64,000 nucleotides of DNA from Manis javanica (lineage: Eukaryota; Chordata; Mammalia; Pholidota; Manidae): NCBI RefSeq assembly GCF_040802235.1, contig NC_133172.1:32321738-32385737 (forward strand), given 5' to 3'. Of this stretch, positions 9,140 to 20,654 are shown piece after piece; position 1 is the stretch's first letter; every line of letters begins with the position of its first letter. A model generated the notes under the pieces. It saw only the letters and a program-made list of their open reading frames with translations, did not search any database and was not told where the DNA came from. Position numbers and translations under genes: made by a program.

Positions 9140-9545
9140 GGAACTAAACTTTCATCTATTTTTCTTATCTTATTGCATTGGTTAGAATCTCCTATATTGT
9201 TTAATAACCATTAAGCATGATGTTTGTTGTTTATCTAGCTAAGAAAGCTTTCTTCAAGTCCTGGCTTGCCAAGATTTTAGGAATAATTATTGAATTTTAC
9301 CAAATACTGTTGGAGTGTTGCTGGAGCTGATCATTCTTTGCTAATGTATGATTTGTGTGCATAATTTACATCACTGGATTCCCTAATATTGAACTTTACT
9401 TGCACTCCTAAACTAAATCCTTTTTGTCATGATAGAGGCTGTTTAGAAATGTTGCTGTATTTGATTTGCTAATATTTTACTTTGGAGTTTTACATTGATA
9501 CTCATGTTAGTTCTGGAAGGTAGATATACAATGAATACAATGTTA
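9140..9545 (-). repeat. L1 ORF2 reverse-transcriptase region remnant
   Basis: Read on the + strand, this is antisense L1 ORF2. It keeps the order of phrases typical of the RT region ('ttattgcattggttagaat', 'taagcatgatgtttgttgt', 'ttgaattttaccaaatactg', 'tatttgatttgctaatattt'). Many substitutions and no open frame indicate an ancient copy. Confidence 0.7.
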
Positions 9546-9594
9546 AGGGAATGTTAGAAGAACACTCTGGGAGCTCTGAGAGTCCATAGCAAAG

Positions 9595-9895
9595 AGTACT
9601 AACTGGTCTTGGGTCTGAGGTGTTCTAGGAGGAGCTGTGATCTAAGCCCAAAGGTGAATGGGGAGAGAGATCGTGGTGAGTGAAGCAACAGGAGGGGAAT
9701 ATAATAGCAGTGTGAATATCTGCTAAATGGACCAGCAGCATGTGAGAAAGCCCTGTAGTGAAGAGGGCAGTTTGCTTGAGATGCTGATTGAAGTTCATTT
9801 GGCTGAAGAGGGGTCATGGCCTGGGCCTGGGTGCCTTCTCAGCCATATTATGGAGCTTGGTCTTTGTCCAGAGAGGAGACAAATGGCAGGCCCTG
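9595..9895 (-). repeat. L2 LINE fragment
   Basis: Antisense L2 3' region: 'gtgagtgaagcaacaggag', 'catgtgagaaagccctg' and 'ttatggagcttggtctttgt'. Confidence 0.55.
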
Positions 9896-10154
9896 TGTGA
9901 GGGGCCAGCAGGAGAGAGGTGAGCCCTTGTGGTCTGGGGGAGCTCCTGTGCAGGAAGGTGGGGATGGGCTTTCAGTTGTAAAATTACTTTGGAGCATAAA
10001 GAGGAATCAGGTGACTGTATTCTATGGGCTCAGCAAAAGACGCCGAAATGTCTGCATTGGTTCAGGCACAGTGCTTGGTTCTCAGAGGTCCTCCAGGGAG
10101 CCATTGAGGGGGCCACAGGCAGGTGAAGGACCAGGAGAAATAGAATAGGACATA

Positions 10155-10285
10155 AAGCAGTGTGGGGTGGTGTTCAAGAGCAAGGACTCTAGAGCCCGAT
10201 GTCCTGGGTTCCAATCCTGGCGGCACCATTTTCTAACTGTGGCATGTTGGACATAGCATTGAACCTGTGTGTCAACCAGGGGTCT
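10155..10285 (+). repeat. MIR SINE, 5' half
   Basis: The tRNA-related half is clear: 'gttcaagagcaaggactcta', 'cctgggttccaatcctggc', 'ttctaactgtggcatgttgg'. Confidence 0.85.
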
Positions 10286-10879
10286 GGTGGGAGTTAGGTG
10301 CCCAAGATCGTTTAAATGAAGCAAGCTTCTGGAGGTATGGGCAGGGTTAAGGGAACCTTAGCAGGATGTTGAGGCACCCAGGGACTGATTAGTCCTTGGT
10401 AAAAGGGACCAGGGGAGGAAATGCTGGGTATAAGACTGAGACCAGGGGTCAGAATCTAAGGAACTATGGGGGCCAGAGAAATCATAATAATTATGCAGTG
10501 GGCTGAGTGGGAGACATGTGGGAGGGGTAAGGTCTGGAGTGCCCTGTGGAGCACATGTCCTGTCTCAAGGGGGCAGTGCCACTTAGTGTCGGTCAACTGT
10601 TGCCATGTGGGAATGTGGCCCTGATGTTGCCATATCTTCTGATCATTAAGAGAATCCAGCTGTCTGGATTTTCATGTGAAATCTTTCTAATTAAAAAAAT
10701 TGTTGTCAACCAAATAAAATGTTTAGAAAATACTTTCTTTGGGTGGACCCAGACAACTAGATTTGGCCTGTAGTACCCTGATTTGGTGGAAAAGCGGTGT
10801 GGGACGGGAAGTGGGGTAAGCCCAGTAAAGATGTCATTTCGGCCACTTTACACTGAGGCCCAGCATATGCATATAGTAG
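10286..10879. other. Unique intronic stretch
   Basis: No gene or repeat recognised. It is AT-rich around 10680-10740. Confidence 0.5.
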
Positions 10880-11075
10880 GTGTCAGAGGTGTGGCTCGAG
10901 TTTCAGAATCAAACTTCCTGGGTCCAAGTCTCATTCAGCTAGGTGACCTTGTACCACGTGATGGCTCTTCTGTGATCCTCAGTTTTCACATCTGTGGAAT
11001 GGGTAGTTGTGCCCCATGGAGTTGTATTAAGAGTGAAATGAGGTCATTTTGGTACATCAGGGAGAATAAACATAT
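10880..11075 (+). repeat. MIR SINE
   Basis: Nearly full span: 'cctgggtccaagtctcattc', 'gtgatcctcagttttcacat', 'ctgtggaatgggtagttgtg', then 'gtattaagagtgaaatgagg'. Confidence 0.85.
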
Positions 11076-11310
11076 GTCATCCCTCCTCTTGCAGCTTTCC
11101 AGTGTAGTTTATTAATGGTCATTCAGATACAAGGTGTGATAAAGGGAAAGAATAGGGTATGGTGAGAAAGAGGAGAGGGCTCTACTTTGGATTAGGGAAT
11201 GACATGTAAATTGTTGAGACTCAAAGAATAAACATCCAGGTGATGAAAGATTTGGTAAAAGCATCTTAGAAAAAGGGTTTGGGAAGTGCAAAGGCCTTGG
11301 GGCACTATTT
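11076..11310 (-). repeat. L2 LINE fragment
   Basis: Antisense L2 text ending in 'gggaagtgcaaaggccttgg', the reverse complement of the L2 phrase 'ccaaggcctttgcac'. Confidence 0.55.
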
Positions 11311-12149
11311 GTGTGGAGAGAAAACACTTCAGCCCACTTCTAGATCAAACTCTAGTCTCTAAGATGTTAGGGCAGAAATATGTGGTCCAGCAGAGTGGGT
11401 GGGTAGTGCCTGGAGGACTATGTGATGTTGCAACCCATTGTGAATCCTTGTCCATCCATTGCAAATCTTCCATGATTATATTTTTTTATCAATGTCTGTT
11501 CACTCCAGCTTCTCTTCTTTCTGATTGCATGGGAAGCCATAAAAGTAGTATCAACCTGAGCTGATTTGCTGGCCTTTTGTGTTTACACAAGCCCCTTGGC
11601 CTTAAATACAGAGCTGGGACCCTTGGGAGGGTGGGGCAGAGCATCAAGGGCCCCTGTTAGCAGGATGGGCCTGTCCACCACAGGCCACAGGCGAGGGCTT
11701 CAGAAGACCAGACCCAAATGGGCTCAGGCCCAAGGATGTTTTTTAACTACAGAAGGCCATGGGGGCTGGCTGACCCCTTGAACAGAGGCTTTGGCTTGTG
11801 GCAGCTCCACGGAGTGGGTTTGGGGGTGCTGCATAGGGGTGCCACGGCCACTCAATGCCGGATTCCAGGGGGAATTTTTATTTTTTGAGCTTATCTCCAT
11901 TGTTTTATTATCCTTTCCCCAGTGATCTAGATAGACTTCAAAAGCAAAAGTTGATATAAGCAAACTACTACAAACCAGGAAGTTAGTTGCCTTTGCTGGG
12001 GGCATGAGGGCCCTGTTCTTGCCTGGCTGCCCTGGGAGCCCAAAGGAACCGACTGGCTCGGTCAGCCTGGGTACGTGCCTCCTTGCCTGGTGTTCTGTGG
12101 CTGCAGCTTCAGTGTGGCTTTCAAGTGCCTGCTGTGAGTTGTGCCCCGT
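11311..12149. other. Unique intronic stretch
   Basis: No gene or repeat recognised. Confidence 0.5.
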
Positions 12150-12395
12150 GCTGAGCTGTGGTGCAGCATTTATACCTGCTGTATGCCAGGCCCTGGGCCA
12201 AGCTCTGTCCTTACCCCTCAGTGCTTGCAACAGCATGATGAGTTAGGTACTATTACTACCCCTGTTGTACTGATGGGGAAACTGAGGTATTAAAGAAGTC
12301 TACATTGTTGCCCAAAGTCACTTGACTTAAAAGTGGAATCTTGTTCCAGCAAGATTCAAATTCAGGTCAGTCTGGTTTTAGGGTTGTCTCAAATC
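12150..12395 (-). repeat. MIR SINE
   Basis: Reverse-strand MIR: 'gtatgccaggccctgggcc', 'gatgggg aaactgagg' near 12272 and 'caagattcaaattcaggtca' near the tRNA-like end. Confidence 0.8.
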
Positions 12396-12564
12396 AGTAT
12401 AGATTTTTTTCCTTTCTTTAACTGTATGTTATAACCCTATTCAAGGCTCATGAAATCAATTTAGTGACCCGAATTTTAAAAAATAAATAAAATATGAAAG
12501 ACTGTCCCATATAGTTAGAGTAAATACTGCTTTGTGTAACTTTTTGTTTGGTTTACAGGCATCC

Positions 12565-12660
12565 ATGTCTATAGATGATAGATAGGATAGGTAGACAGAT
12601 CGATCTAGAGCTGTATATATCTATATACACATCTATACCCAAACCCGTATATACAGAGGC
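12565..12660. repeat. GATA/TATC-rich simple sequence
   Basis: Degenerate gata/tatc tetranucleotides pass into alternating ta-tc around 12610-12640. It is an eroded microsatellite. Confidence 0.6.
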
Positions 12661-12714
12661 CCATTATAAAACCTAATTCTTACTATGGGTCATGATCAGA
12701 ATGTTGGAAAACAT

Positions 12715-12835
12715 TGGTGTTTGGTCATTGTGCAGGCTCTGAGCCTGAATGCCTGGCTTTAAGTCTTAGCTCTTCTTCTCACTAGCTGTGTGGCTATGGG
12801 CAAGTTTCTTAACCACTCTGTGCCAGAGTTTTCTT
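12715..12835 (+). repeat. MIR SINE, 5' half
   Basis: 'ctcactagctgtgtggctat' and 'gggcaagtttcttaaccact' match the MIR body. Confidence 0.85.
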
Positions 12836-13167
12836 TCTTGGCTTCAAAGTTTTTGGTTTGTTGATTTTTTTGGCCAGAACAAATTGTCCCACAATTAGTG
12901 TGGGTGTTTTCTTGCTCCCTCCCTCCCTTGGCTTAGGGCATGAAGAGTCTTTTGGGAACCCCCATGTCCTTTTACCTGAGAAGTCAGTGTCTTTAGCATA
13001 AACAACAACTGCTGCATCCCTGGAAGAACATGTGACAGAAACTTTTGGGACTGGATTGAGCATATTGCTGGGAATCCTGAGCCTGGGGATGGTCTCAGCT
13101 TAGCTGTTAGGTTTCTGTTGTGATGTCTCCTGGCTTTGGCTTCTGACTCAGAATGTAGTGAAGAAGA

Positions 13168-13655
13168 AGAGGGTGTTTGGGTTATCTTTTGCTGTGTGAC
13201 AAATTATTCCAAAACTTAGTGACTTAATCATTTTATGACTTGCTTGAGATTATCTAGTTTGGTCAGGGCCTGGCAGGGGCAACATGGCTATGACTTCATG
13301 TAGTGTAGTTGGGGTAATTCAAACAGTGAGAGGCCAACTGCAACAGTTCCACTTGGGTTGTATGTCTGGGGCCTCAGTTCTCTTCCAGGTAGCCTCACCA
13401 CATGGTTAGCTTGAGCTTCCTCATAGTTTGTCTGTCTCAGGGTAATCAGACTTCTTACATGGTAGCTGGCTTCCCAAGAGTGCAAAAGTGGAAACTGCCA
13501 GGGCTTTTTAAGGTGTAGGCCTAGAATTGGCAATGCCACATTCTCTTTGTTAAAGCAAGCCATAGGTCCAGCCCAGGTGTAGGGGAAGGAACTGTACAGG
13601 GGCATAAATACTGGGGGTGGGATTTACTGGAGGCCATCAAAACAGTCTATCAGAG
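13168..13655. repeat. MaLR/ERVL-type LTR remnant
   Basis: It opens with 'cttttgctgtgtgacaaatt' and 'ccaaaacttagtgacttaa', the LTR start phrase of MLT1-like elements, and ends with 'ggaggccatcaaaacagtct'. No internal retroviral gene is present. The family name is from memory of the consensus. Confidence 0.6.
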
Positions 13656-13775
13656 AGCATGTGGTCTGGAAAGAAACTGCTAAGTTGCTGAGTAAGAAAA
13701 AGGACTGAATGGTATCCATTGGATTTAGGACCTGGTGCTCACAGTTGGGTTTTGAAAAATTTGTAACAACTCAGG

Positions 13776-13932
13776 TGACAACTCTTGATATCTGGCCTCT
13801 CTTTTAAGACCTGCCAGATCCCTCCTTTTATAACTGGAAGGGAGGAGATGTTAAAAGGACCTCTTGCTTAATGCTGTCTGATAGAACTTTCTGTGATGAT
13901 GGTAATGCTCTGTGTGCACCATTCGGTGTAGG
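13776..13932 (+). repeat. Local duplication A, copy 1 (157 bp)
   Basis: Aligns without gaps to 15014-15170, with 9 mismatches in 157 (about 94% identity). Its last 60 bp or so are the first part of a hAT-Charlie element that is complete only at the second copy. The breakpoint is near 13932, where this copy diverges. Confidence 0.9.
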
Positions 13933-14029
13933 TAGAATGACAGCAGAGACAAAACTGGTGGGGTCATGAAGGCACTGAGGAATACTTGCACAGGAGCAGA
14001 AGTACATACTTGCAGAAACATCTGTGGCC

Positions 14030-14460
14030 ACATGCTTATTTGGAAGAATGAAAACTTTGTAACAACTCAGGTAGCCATCACTATGCAACAGGCTGACAAA
14101 CAGTGGTATGGTCACTTCTTGGATCTTTTTGCAGTTGGTAAAGCCAAGGTGAGTGAGAGCTACAGGCTGACAAGGAGGCCCAGAAATACTGTTGAATGAG
14201 CAAAGCAAGAGCAAAACATAAGTATAATATGGTCCTGTTTTTACAGTGTACGAAAGTCTATTCAGTCATACATATCTATATATATGCAGGTACACGGAGA
14301 AAGATCTGGAAGGATACAATGTCAAAGGCTATTTCTCTGAGGAGTCGAGTGGTAGGAGGTTGTGAGGAGAGAAGGAATTTCACTTTCACATTATACATTT
14401 CTGCATTGTTTGACTTTTTTTTCCCCCAATGAGCATGTGCTATTTTATATTTTTGAAAAA
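14030..14460 (+). repeat. L1M 3' end remnant
   Basis: Sense L1M 3' region: 'agtataatatggtcctgttt', 'gatctggaaggatacaatg' and 'tgactttttttt' near the tail. Confidence 0.6.
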
Positions 14461-14814
14461 ACCAACACATTTTAAAAGAATGAGAGATGAGAAACAGCAT
14501 GTGCAAGTGACCTTATGGAGAAGCTTTACTGGAAGGGGTGGAGAGAGGAGACAATAGCTAGAGGGGGATATGGGCTTGAAGGACTCAGGGTGTAGCCTCA
14601 GCACCACCTACTTCTAAACTTCCTGAGTGCTGTTCAACCTGTGGGGACCTTGGGTCCCCCTCTCCTGGTACACTCTGAATCAGGGTATCTGTCTGTCTTG
14701 GGTGACATCTGCACTGACTGGGCTTGGAGGAAAGGTGATGGGTCAGAGTGCAGAAAGGGGAGGCTATGGTGGGGGTGGTACTCCTCATCTTTGGATTGTA
14801 GGGATCAAGTGAGT

Positions 14815-14925
14815 GGCCCTATGGAGGAAGCCAGCCACTATGTAAGAAGTCATCACCCTGAGACCACCATACTATGAGGAAGCCCAAGCTAACCACATGG
14901 TGAGGCCACTTGGAGAAGCTGGCTC
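14815..14925 (+). repeat. MLT1-like LTR fragment
   Basis: 'atgtaagaagtcatcaccct' and 'gagaccaccatactatgagg' resemble the middle of MLT1-class LTRs. A related phrase occurs at about 30842. Confidence 0.45.
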
Positions 14926-15013
14926 ATGACAAGCTGTCAATAGTTCTTTCTCCTTCTGCACACTTTTCCATGGTGGTGACTACTTAAACCTACAAGTGGA
15001 TTTAGAACTTTCC

Positions 15014-15170
15014 TGACAACTCTTGATATCTGGCCTCTTTTTTAAGACCTGCCAGGTCCCTCCTTTTATAACTGGAAGGAACGAGATGTTAAAAGGGCCT
15101 CTTGCTTAATGCTGTCTGATAGAACTTTCTGTGATGATGGAAATGTTCTGTGTGCACCGTTCAGTGTAGG
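15014..15170 (+). repeat. Local duplication A, copy 2 (157 bp)
   Basis: Ungapped partner of 13776-13932. This copy runs on into the remainder of the hAT-Charlie element, so it is probably the parental copy. Confidence 0.9.
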
Positions 15171-15310
15171 GACCATTAGCCACCTGTGGCTATTGAGCTC
15201 TTGAAACATGGCACCTGTGACTGAGGAACTGAATTTTAAATATTTGTATTTGAATTAATTTAAGTGTAATTTTAAAAAGCCACGGGAAGCTAGTGGCTTC
15301 CACATGGACA
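15108..15310 (+). mobile_element. hAT-Charlie nonautonomous DNA transposon remnant
   Basis: The sequence 'tgctgtctgatagaacttt', 'gccacctgtggctattgagc', 'gactgaggaactgaatttta' and a terminal 'gccacgggaagctagtggct' matches a common MER1-type Charlie element with self-complementary ends. A second family member is at 20655-20960. Confidence 0.7.
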
Positions 15311-16159
15311 GCATGTGGTGAAGCCCCAGCATTGTATCACATCAGGCCAACCCCATCCTAAGGGGCGTCGAGGGAATTATTTGCAGCAGGTGGTGGTGGG
15401 AAGAGAGCTCTGCTCCTGGGAAGCACTGGTGAAACCTTCCTTGGGGTCTTTCAGACCCTGCTCTTTGGAGGCATGGCTTCCGTCAGGCTTGGAGGGAGGC
15501 AGTCCCGCTGGCCCCTGCTGTGGTTAGTGCTGGGAAGGACTGTGGGGTCCTTCCTGGTGGGTGGGTTGGAGCACCTTCTTGTGGTGTCATATATCCTTCC
15601 TAGCCTTCTTAACCTTGAGGGGCCTGCTTAGCATCTGCATCTGGGGTTCTTGGGTGAGGACTCATCCCTTTGGCTCTCGTCTGGGGAGCTGGGAGGCAAA
15701 ACCCTCTCCTGGGCTGGGAAGAGCAGCACTGAGTGGGACCAGATTTTCTCCAGTAGTAATATCTAGAATTTATCCAGAGATTTATGGTTTGCAATGCCTT
15801 CCTCACGGTGAACTGCTAGGCGTTTGATATTCGCAGACCTGGCCGGGTCAGTATTAAGTATTAGTAATATGGGAAAATGGAGGTCAGATTGACAAGTCCG
15901 TGGAGTAGGTTGTGTGTAGCTCACCACTATCTTCAGGGTCTTTTGCACCTCTTGGCACAAGTAGATGCTCAAGGAACATTTGCTGGGTAGATGAGGCTCA
16001 GAGGAGCTCAGTAGTTCGGCCAAGAGTCACATAGCCTCAGAGGGGCAGGAATTCAGGTACTGTTCCTCCAAATCCCCACCTCTTTTTTGAGAACCATGCT
16101 TCACTGAGCCTTTGAATAAAGCCTCTGCTTGTTTCTTTCTGTTGCCCCTCAGGAAGGGC

Positions 16160-16740
16160 TCTTACCTTTTTTCTTTTGGTGAATGAAGTTATGGACATGA
16201 TAAAAAATAAAAGAAAAAGAAAAAAAATTCAAAACAGTATTAAAGAGTATGTAATAAAAAGGAAGCCTCCTTCCCACCTCTGCCACTGGCCTCCCAGCCA
16301 GCCACCCCTTCTGAGATGCCTTCTGTCTCCAGTTCCTCGAGGCCCTACTCACCATGCTCTGCAGTGCACCCCTCTCCCTTCACAGATGGTACGTGCCCTT
16401 TTGGCAAGAACACTGGGAAGCTTTGGTATTTATAGGTTAATTAAGGTGAGAATTCATAGAAAATGACACTTTATTTTCTTTTAATTTGAGTCATGTGTTA
16501 TAATCATTCTGCATTTTGCTTTTTTTGACTTAACAGTCTGTCTTGGAAGTCATTCATATCAGTACATATAACCTTATTGCTCTGCATGGCTGTCAAGCCT
16601 TCCATTGTAAGGATAGAATGTAATTTATTGCATCTGTCCCCTATTGTTAGACATCTAGGTTGTTTATAGGCTTGTGCCTAGAATCTGCTTTAGTCTTACA
16701 GTCTGTTTCTGAGTGCATTTCTGTAGCTATGTTTCTGTAA
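16160..16740 (-). repeat. L1M 3' end remnant
   Basis: Antisense L1 3' text: 'cattctgcattttgcttttt', 'tcttggaagtcattcatatc', 'cctattgttagacatctagg'. Confidence 0.65.
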
Positions 16741-16889
16741 AACAGCCTCCTACCCTCAGCCCCGCCCCTGATACACATAGACTGCGCACCCTGATCGCTA
16801 GGTGTGGCTCTACTCCTTTCCTGGCAAAGCCAGAGTTTGAGTTTCCCCAAGCCAGAGTCTTCAAAATCTAACAGGGCAGCAGCTTCAGG

Positions 16890-17300
16890 GGGTTTATGGT
16901 TAAGTGACCTTTCTCTGTGTGGATTAGTTAGGAGCCCTTTGGGTTTTAAGCCCGTTTCAGCTGTTTCCTCTACAAAGGCATGTCGTTGGCCTGTGTAACT
17001 GGGAAGGTCGGAGGGAAATTGGATTCAGGTACGGCTGCATCTAGAGCGCCAACTCCGCCCCATCAGCGGTCTGCGCCTTCAGCTCTGGTTTCTTTCGGGT
17101 TGGCTTCATTTTTGGGCAGACCGTCCCCAGGTCGCGGCACTTCAGCCCGGGCTGTCTGGGCTGCCATCTCCCTCTAGAAGAGAGAATGAGTTCTAGTCAA
17201 AGCCCAAGCTGAGCTCCTGTGTTTTGACTTGGGTCACATGCCCATCCCACAACCAATCCCTGTGTCTCTGGTGTCTCTGGTGGTTGTGGGTCACATGGCC
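16890..17300 (+). repeat. Unnamed mammalian interspersed repeat, copy 1
   Basis: It shares phrases with 40950-41345 ('cctgtgtaactgggaaggt', 'gggtcacatgcccatccc', 'aaccaatccctgtg'). I recognise the pattern as recurrent in mammalian genomes but cannot name the family safely. Confidence 0.45.
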
Positions 17301-17647
17301 TCCAGGAATCGGGGTTGGGAGTAGCCCCTCCACCCCAAACTGCAAGGGTTGAGAGGCGGGGGATGGGTGGTTGCCTCAAGAAAAACCACCTGTGAGCAGA
17401 AAGCTACAGAATGGAGCCCGCATCTGTGTACTGGCCCCGGGAGTAAGACTCACCTCTCATAGTCAGCAGCTGGCGAACATGGGTGGGGGCAGGGCTGCCT
17501 GATAATTAGCTTACTATTTGGGGAGAACCACACTTGCCACTGGATCTTGGAACAGCCTGGATGGTTTGTCACCTCCTCCATTCAGCCCACGTGGATCAGT
17601 CACAGCCTTCCTTTCCAGCTCCTACCTGCTCCTGTGATGATCACAGT

Positions 17648-17793
17648 TCAGTGATTCTTAACCCTTAAGGAGCAGGTAACAAGATCCTTTTGGGAATCTG
17701 CTAAATCTGATGGTGTCTTTCTATCAAATAAATGCTCTTATGCCTTAACTCCAGTTTCAGGGTACTCATAGCCCCAAGTTAAGAACTTCTGCC
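17648..17793. mobile_element. Short DNA transposon with terminal inverted repeats
   Basis: The left end 'cagtgattcttaaccctt' is the approximate reverse complement of the right end 'aagttaagaacttctg'. That gives a 146-bp hAT-like nonautonomous element. Confidence 0.55.
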
Positions 17794-17874
17794 TTAGTTT
17801 GTAGGGCTATTTTTCTTTTTTACCTCATTATTTAAGTTTTTTTTTTCCCTACGTGTGACTTTTCCCAATTCTAG

Positions 17875-18045
17875 GGGCCACAGAGCTCTGGACCTTGACT
17901 TTGGATCTGGGTTTATATGGAACTGTAAAGTGAGGAAAAAAGTACCTACCTTTTGGAGTCATATGCAGGATTGAATGAAATGACGTGCAAAGTGATTTAA
18001 GGCTTAGCATACAGTAAGAACTCAGTAAACATACTCAATGGCCTG
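17875..18045 (+). repeat. MIR SINE
   Basis: 'gtacctaccttttggagtca', 'gcaggattgaatgaaatgac' and 'taagaactcagtaaac' give the MIR 3' half. Confidence 0.75.
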
Positions 18046-18159
18046 GTAAGACCTCCAGAGCTGCTGATACGTTCTGAAGATCCCCAGTAAACCACCTCCA
18101 TCTCTCTGGGGTCCAAGACAGCCCCTAAAAGGAGTTTGGATGCTGTTTGATGGATGAAG

Positions 18160-18340
18160 AAATTCAGAGAGAATATCTTTGTTCCCTCAGGAGTTCCCTG
18201 GGTTGATGATTCTCCATTTCCAGATGGGAAAACTAAGGTCTAGGAGATTTCATTGACTTATCCAGTGTCTTGGGGGTAGTTTGGGTTAGTTGTGAGTACC
18301 TTTACATTCTGATCTTAGGACACTCCTCACTTATCTTATA
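18160..18340 (-). repeat. MIR SINE
   Basis: 'ccagatgggaaaactaaggt' near 18221 is the reverse-complemented MIR core. Confidence 0.65.
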
Positions 18341-18539
18341 AACTGTGCCGCCTGCCTGGCCAAGGACAGGCCACAGGTAATAGCTTGCCTGTGCATTATG
18401 GCTGCTTGAAGGGGACCCCAATCTCAGTGGAGTCCTTTCTGGCCCCTTGCTCTGCTGTCTGCCTGGCTGGGCACCAGTCTGGGGCAGTGGGTATTGTTCT
18501 ATAGAAATGTGTACTGGCTCTTTGCTTTGAGAGTATTAA

Positions 18540-18835
18540 GACACAAAGTCCCTGTGGTTAACAGCAAATTAATTACAGTGCTAAGGAGGGAATGTCTGGG
18601 TAGACATGACTTCATGGGCTTGTCATAAAGTCAGCCCCAGCCATGTTTCACTCTCCAAGATTTTTGACTTTCAGAAAAGGAACCGCAGATAGAGTTACCA
18701 AGTTTTACAGAAATATTTTTACTGGGCAGAAGATTGTTTTATGGCAGGAGCCAGTTATTTCAGGAGACAAGCAAAGAGCCCTTTATTCTCATGTTCTGTG
18801 GGAGGAAAATGTTATGCTAGGAAGCCTGCTTCTTG
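18540..18835. other. AT-rich unique block, possible conserved element
   Basis: It begins with 'cagcaaattaattacagtgc'. No known repeat is recognised. The texture is enhancer-like. Conservation is untested. Confidence 0.3.
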
Positions 18836-19089
18836 AACGGGTTGTGTGAGAGGCTGGGCTGCATTCTGGAGTTGGGAGTGGGTGACAGGAGATGGCATGG
18901 GACCCTGGAGGCTCCGGGGCATGTGCCCACTTTCTTTTATCCTGCGCTGGGGATTTGGAACTTGTTATGCAGGCAGAAAGGAGCCCTAAGGTTGTAGAGC
19001 AGGGAAGGCAGGTGGTTAGAGCTGTGCTTTGACCTAGGGATGCATGGCAGAGAAAGGAAGAAACGGGGGTGGCATGCCAGTTTGTGAGG

Positions 19090-19230
19090 TCCCCAGCTAG
19101 AGAGGTAGCTACCTGGGGTCAGAGCTGGCTCTGTCATTTTCTTCAGTAATCTGAGCCTCGTTGTTCCATGTGTAAATTGGGGCTCACACACAGTTAGCTT
19201 GTTGAGAGAATTAAATGAGGTCATCCATGT
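19090..19230 (+). repeat. MIR SINE
   Basis: 'ctggggtcagagctggctct', 'ctgagcctcgttgttccatg' and 'gagagaattaaatgaggtca' follow MIR order. Confidence 0.7.
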
Positions 19231-20270
19231 CAAACGGTTACTCGTTTGCTCAATCCTTGAAGTCCATGGCAATTGTTGGAGGCAGGGAGATGGGCCTTCC
19301 TTCAGCCACATTCCGGAACCAACTCCTCCTGCCACTTCCTTTTCCGGTGCCTTCGAGTGCAGTGGGCATATTTCCTGACTCCCAGATGAAGACTTCTGGT
19401 CTGATAACGCAGTGGGGGATTTGAAATCTGTGCCGCCCAAGCAAGGTGGGGATTTATGGGCCTCATTCCTTGAGCTCCAGTCAGTACATCAGTTCATGGA
19501 AGGGACTGTTCTCTCCTGGAAATGAGGGGAAATAATACAAGTTTGATTGTACTCAAGGAGAATGGGTGTGACCTTTGTGGGTTGACTTTGTTCTCCACCT
19601 CCCCAGTTCAGGAAGAAGGATGACTGCCAAGAGCTTTGTTTGTGTCTGGGGCAGTCATGTGCCTGATAAGGAGACAGCATCCTTGCCCCCTTCTTGCTTC
19701 TGACCGTAATCCCTTTTAAGTTGTACGGTTGGAGAGGGTTGATTTATTTCATTCTCTTCCTCAGAGGGAGTTTATCTTGTTCTCCAGGAGAGCTATCGTT
19801 TCAGCTTTGGAATGGTGTCCATGTTTACAGTATGGGGTCTGGTGCCCAGAGGCCTCTTGTAAATATTTTGGGAAGTTGGATTCCACTGGCATTATGGCCC
19901 ATGGGCCGGGCAGTAGGTGCTTTTCTGTGAGTAGGTGATCAGACTCATACTCTTCTCGGACAATGTCCTGCACATGGTTACATGCTCAGGCAGCTTAGTG
20001 TCCAGAATTCCTGCCTCTTAAGGGTCTGCCTGTGCGGTGCCTTCTGCCAGGAATCCACACATTGCTTCATCACTCCATGCAAATACGTATGGCCTTTCTT
20101 CCTCCTTGGCGCCCTTGCGTCCTTCTTCCTTCTCATGCAATCTCCATCATTCATTTGCCACTCCATCCCTGAAGCTGTCCCCAAGGCTGCCCACCTCGTT
20201 CCTAAAAGCTTTCACATCTCTTTGCTGGCACTTCCTGTGTGCAGGAAGTCGTATTAGGTTGGCTGTGGAT
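19231..20270. other. Intronic stretch, no gene
   Basis: No gene. A weak L2-like C/T-rich segment at 20030-20260 could not be confirmed. Confidence 0.45.
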
Positions 20271-20274
20271 AAGA

Positions 20275-20425
20275 TTCATGTTCTCTGAAGCCTCAGTTTC
20301 CTCATCAATAAAATGAGATGGAAATAATAGAGCCCTCCGTTTGAGGGTGAATGTGAGGATGGAAGTGACAGATGGGAAACCTCAGGGCCTGGCATGTAGT
20401 AGGGTTTGGTAAATATTTCACTTTC
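20275..20425 (+). repeat. MIR SINE, 3' part
   Basis: 'gcctcagtttcctcatcaat', 'cagggcctggcatgtagtag' and 'ggtaaatattt' are diagnostic. Confidence 0.85.
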
Positions 20426-20434
20426 CACCCCTTG

Positions 20435-20560
20435 CCTGAAAGTATAAGTTGCTTGAGGGTAAAGGCCAATTCTTATTCATCTTTGTATGTCCTTGAGAGC
20501 ATCTTAGGTCAGTGTCTTGTCCATAGTAGGCCCTGAGAATATACTAAGTGGAACCCACTG
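20435..20560 (+). repeat. L2 3' end fragment
   Basis: 'taagttgcttgagggtaaag' and 'gtccatagtaggccctgaga' match the L2 3' UTR. Confidence 0.65.
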
Positions 20561-20654
20561 GTCGGAAGTGGTTGTGACTCTCAGAGAAAGTCTTAGAGCT
20601 TGATTTTCAAGGCTTTGGGGAAGAAAACAATATTGCTTTAGCTGAGTACTGAGG

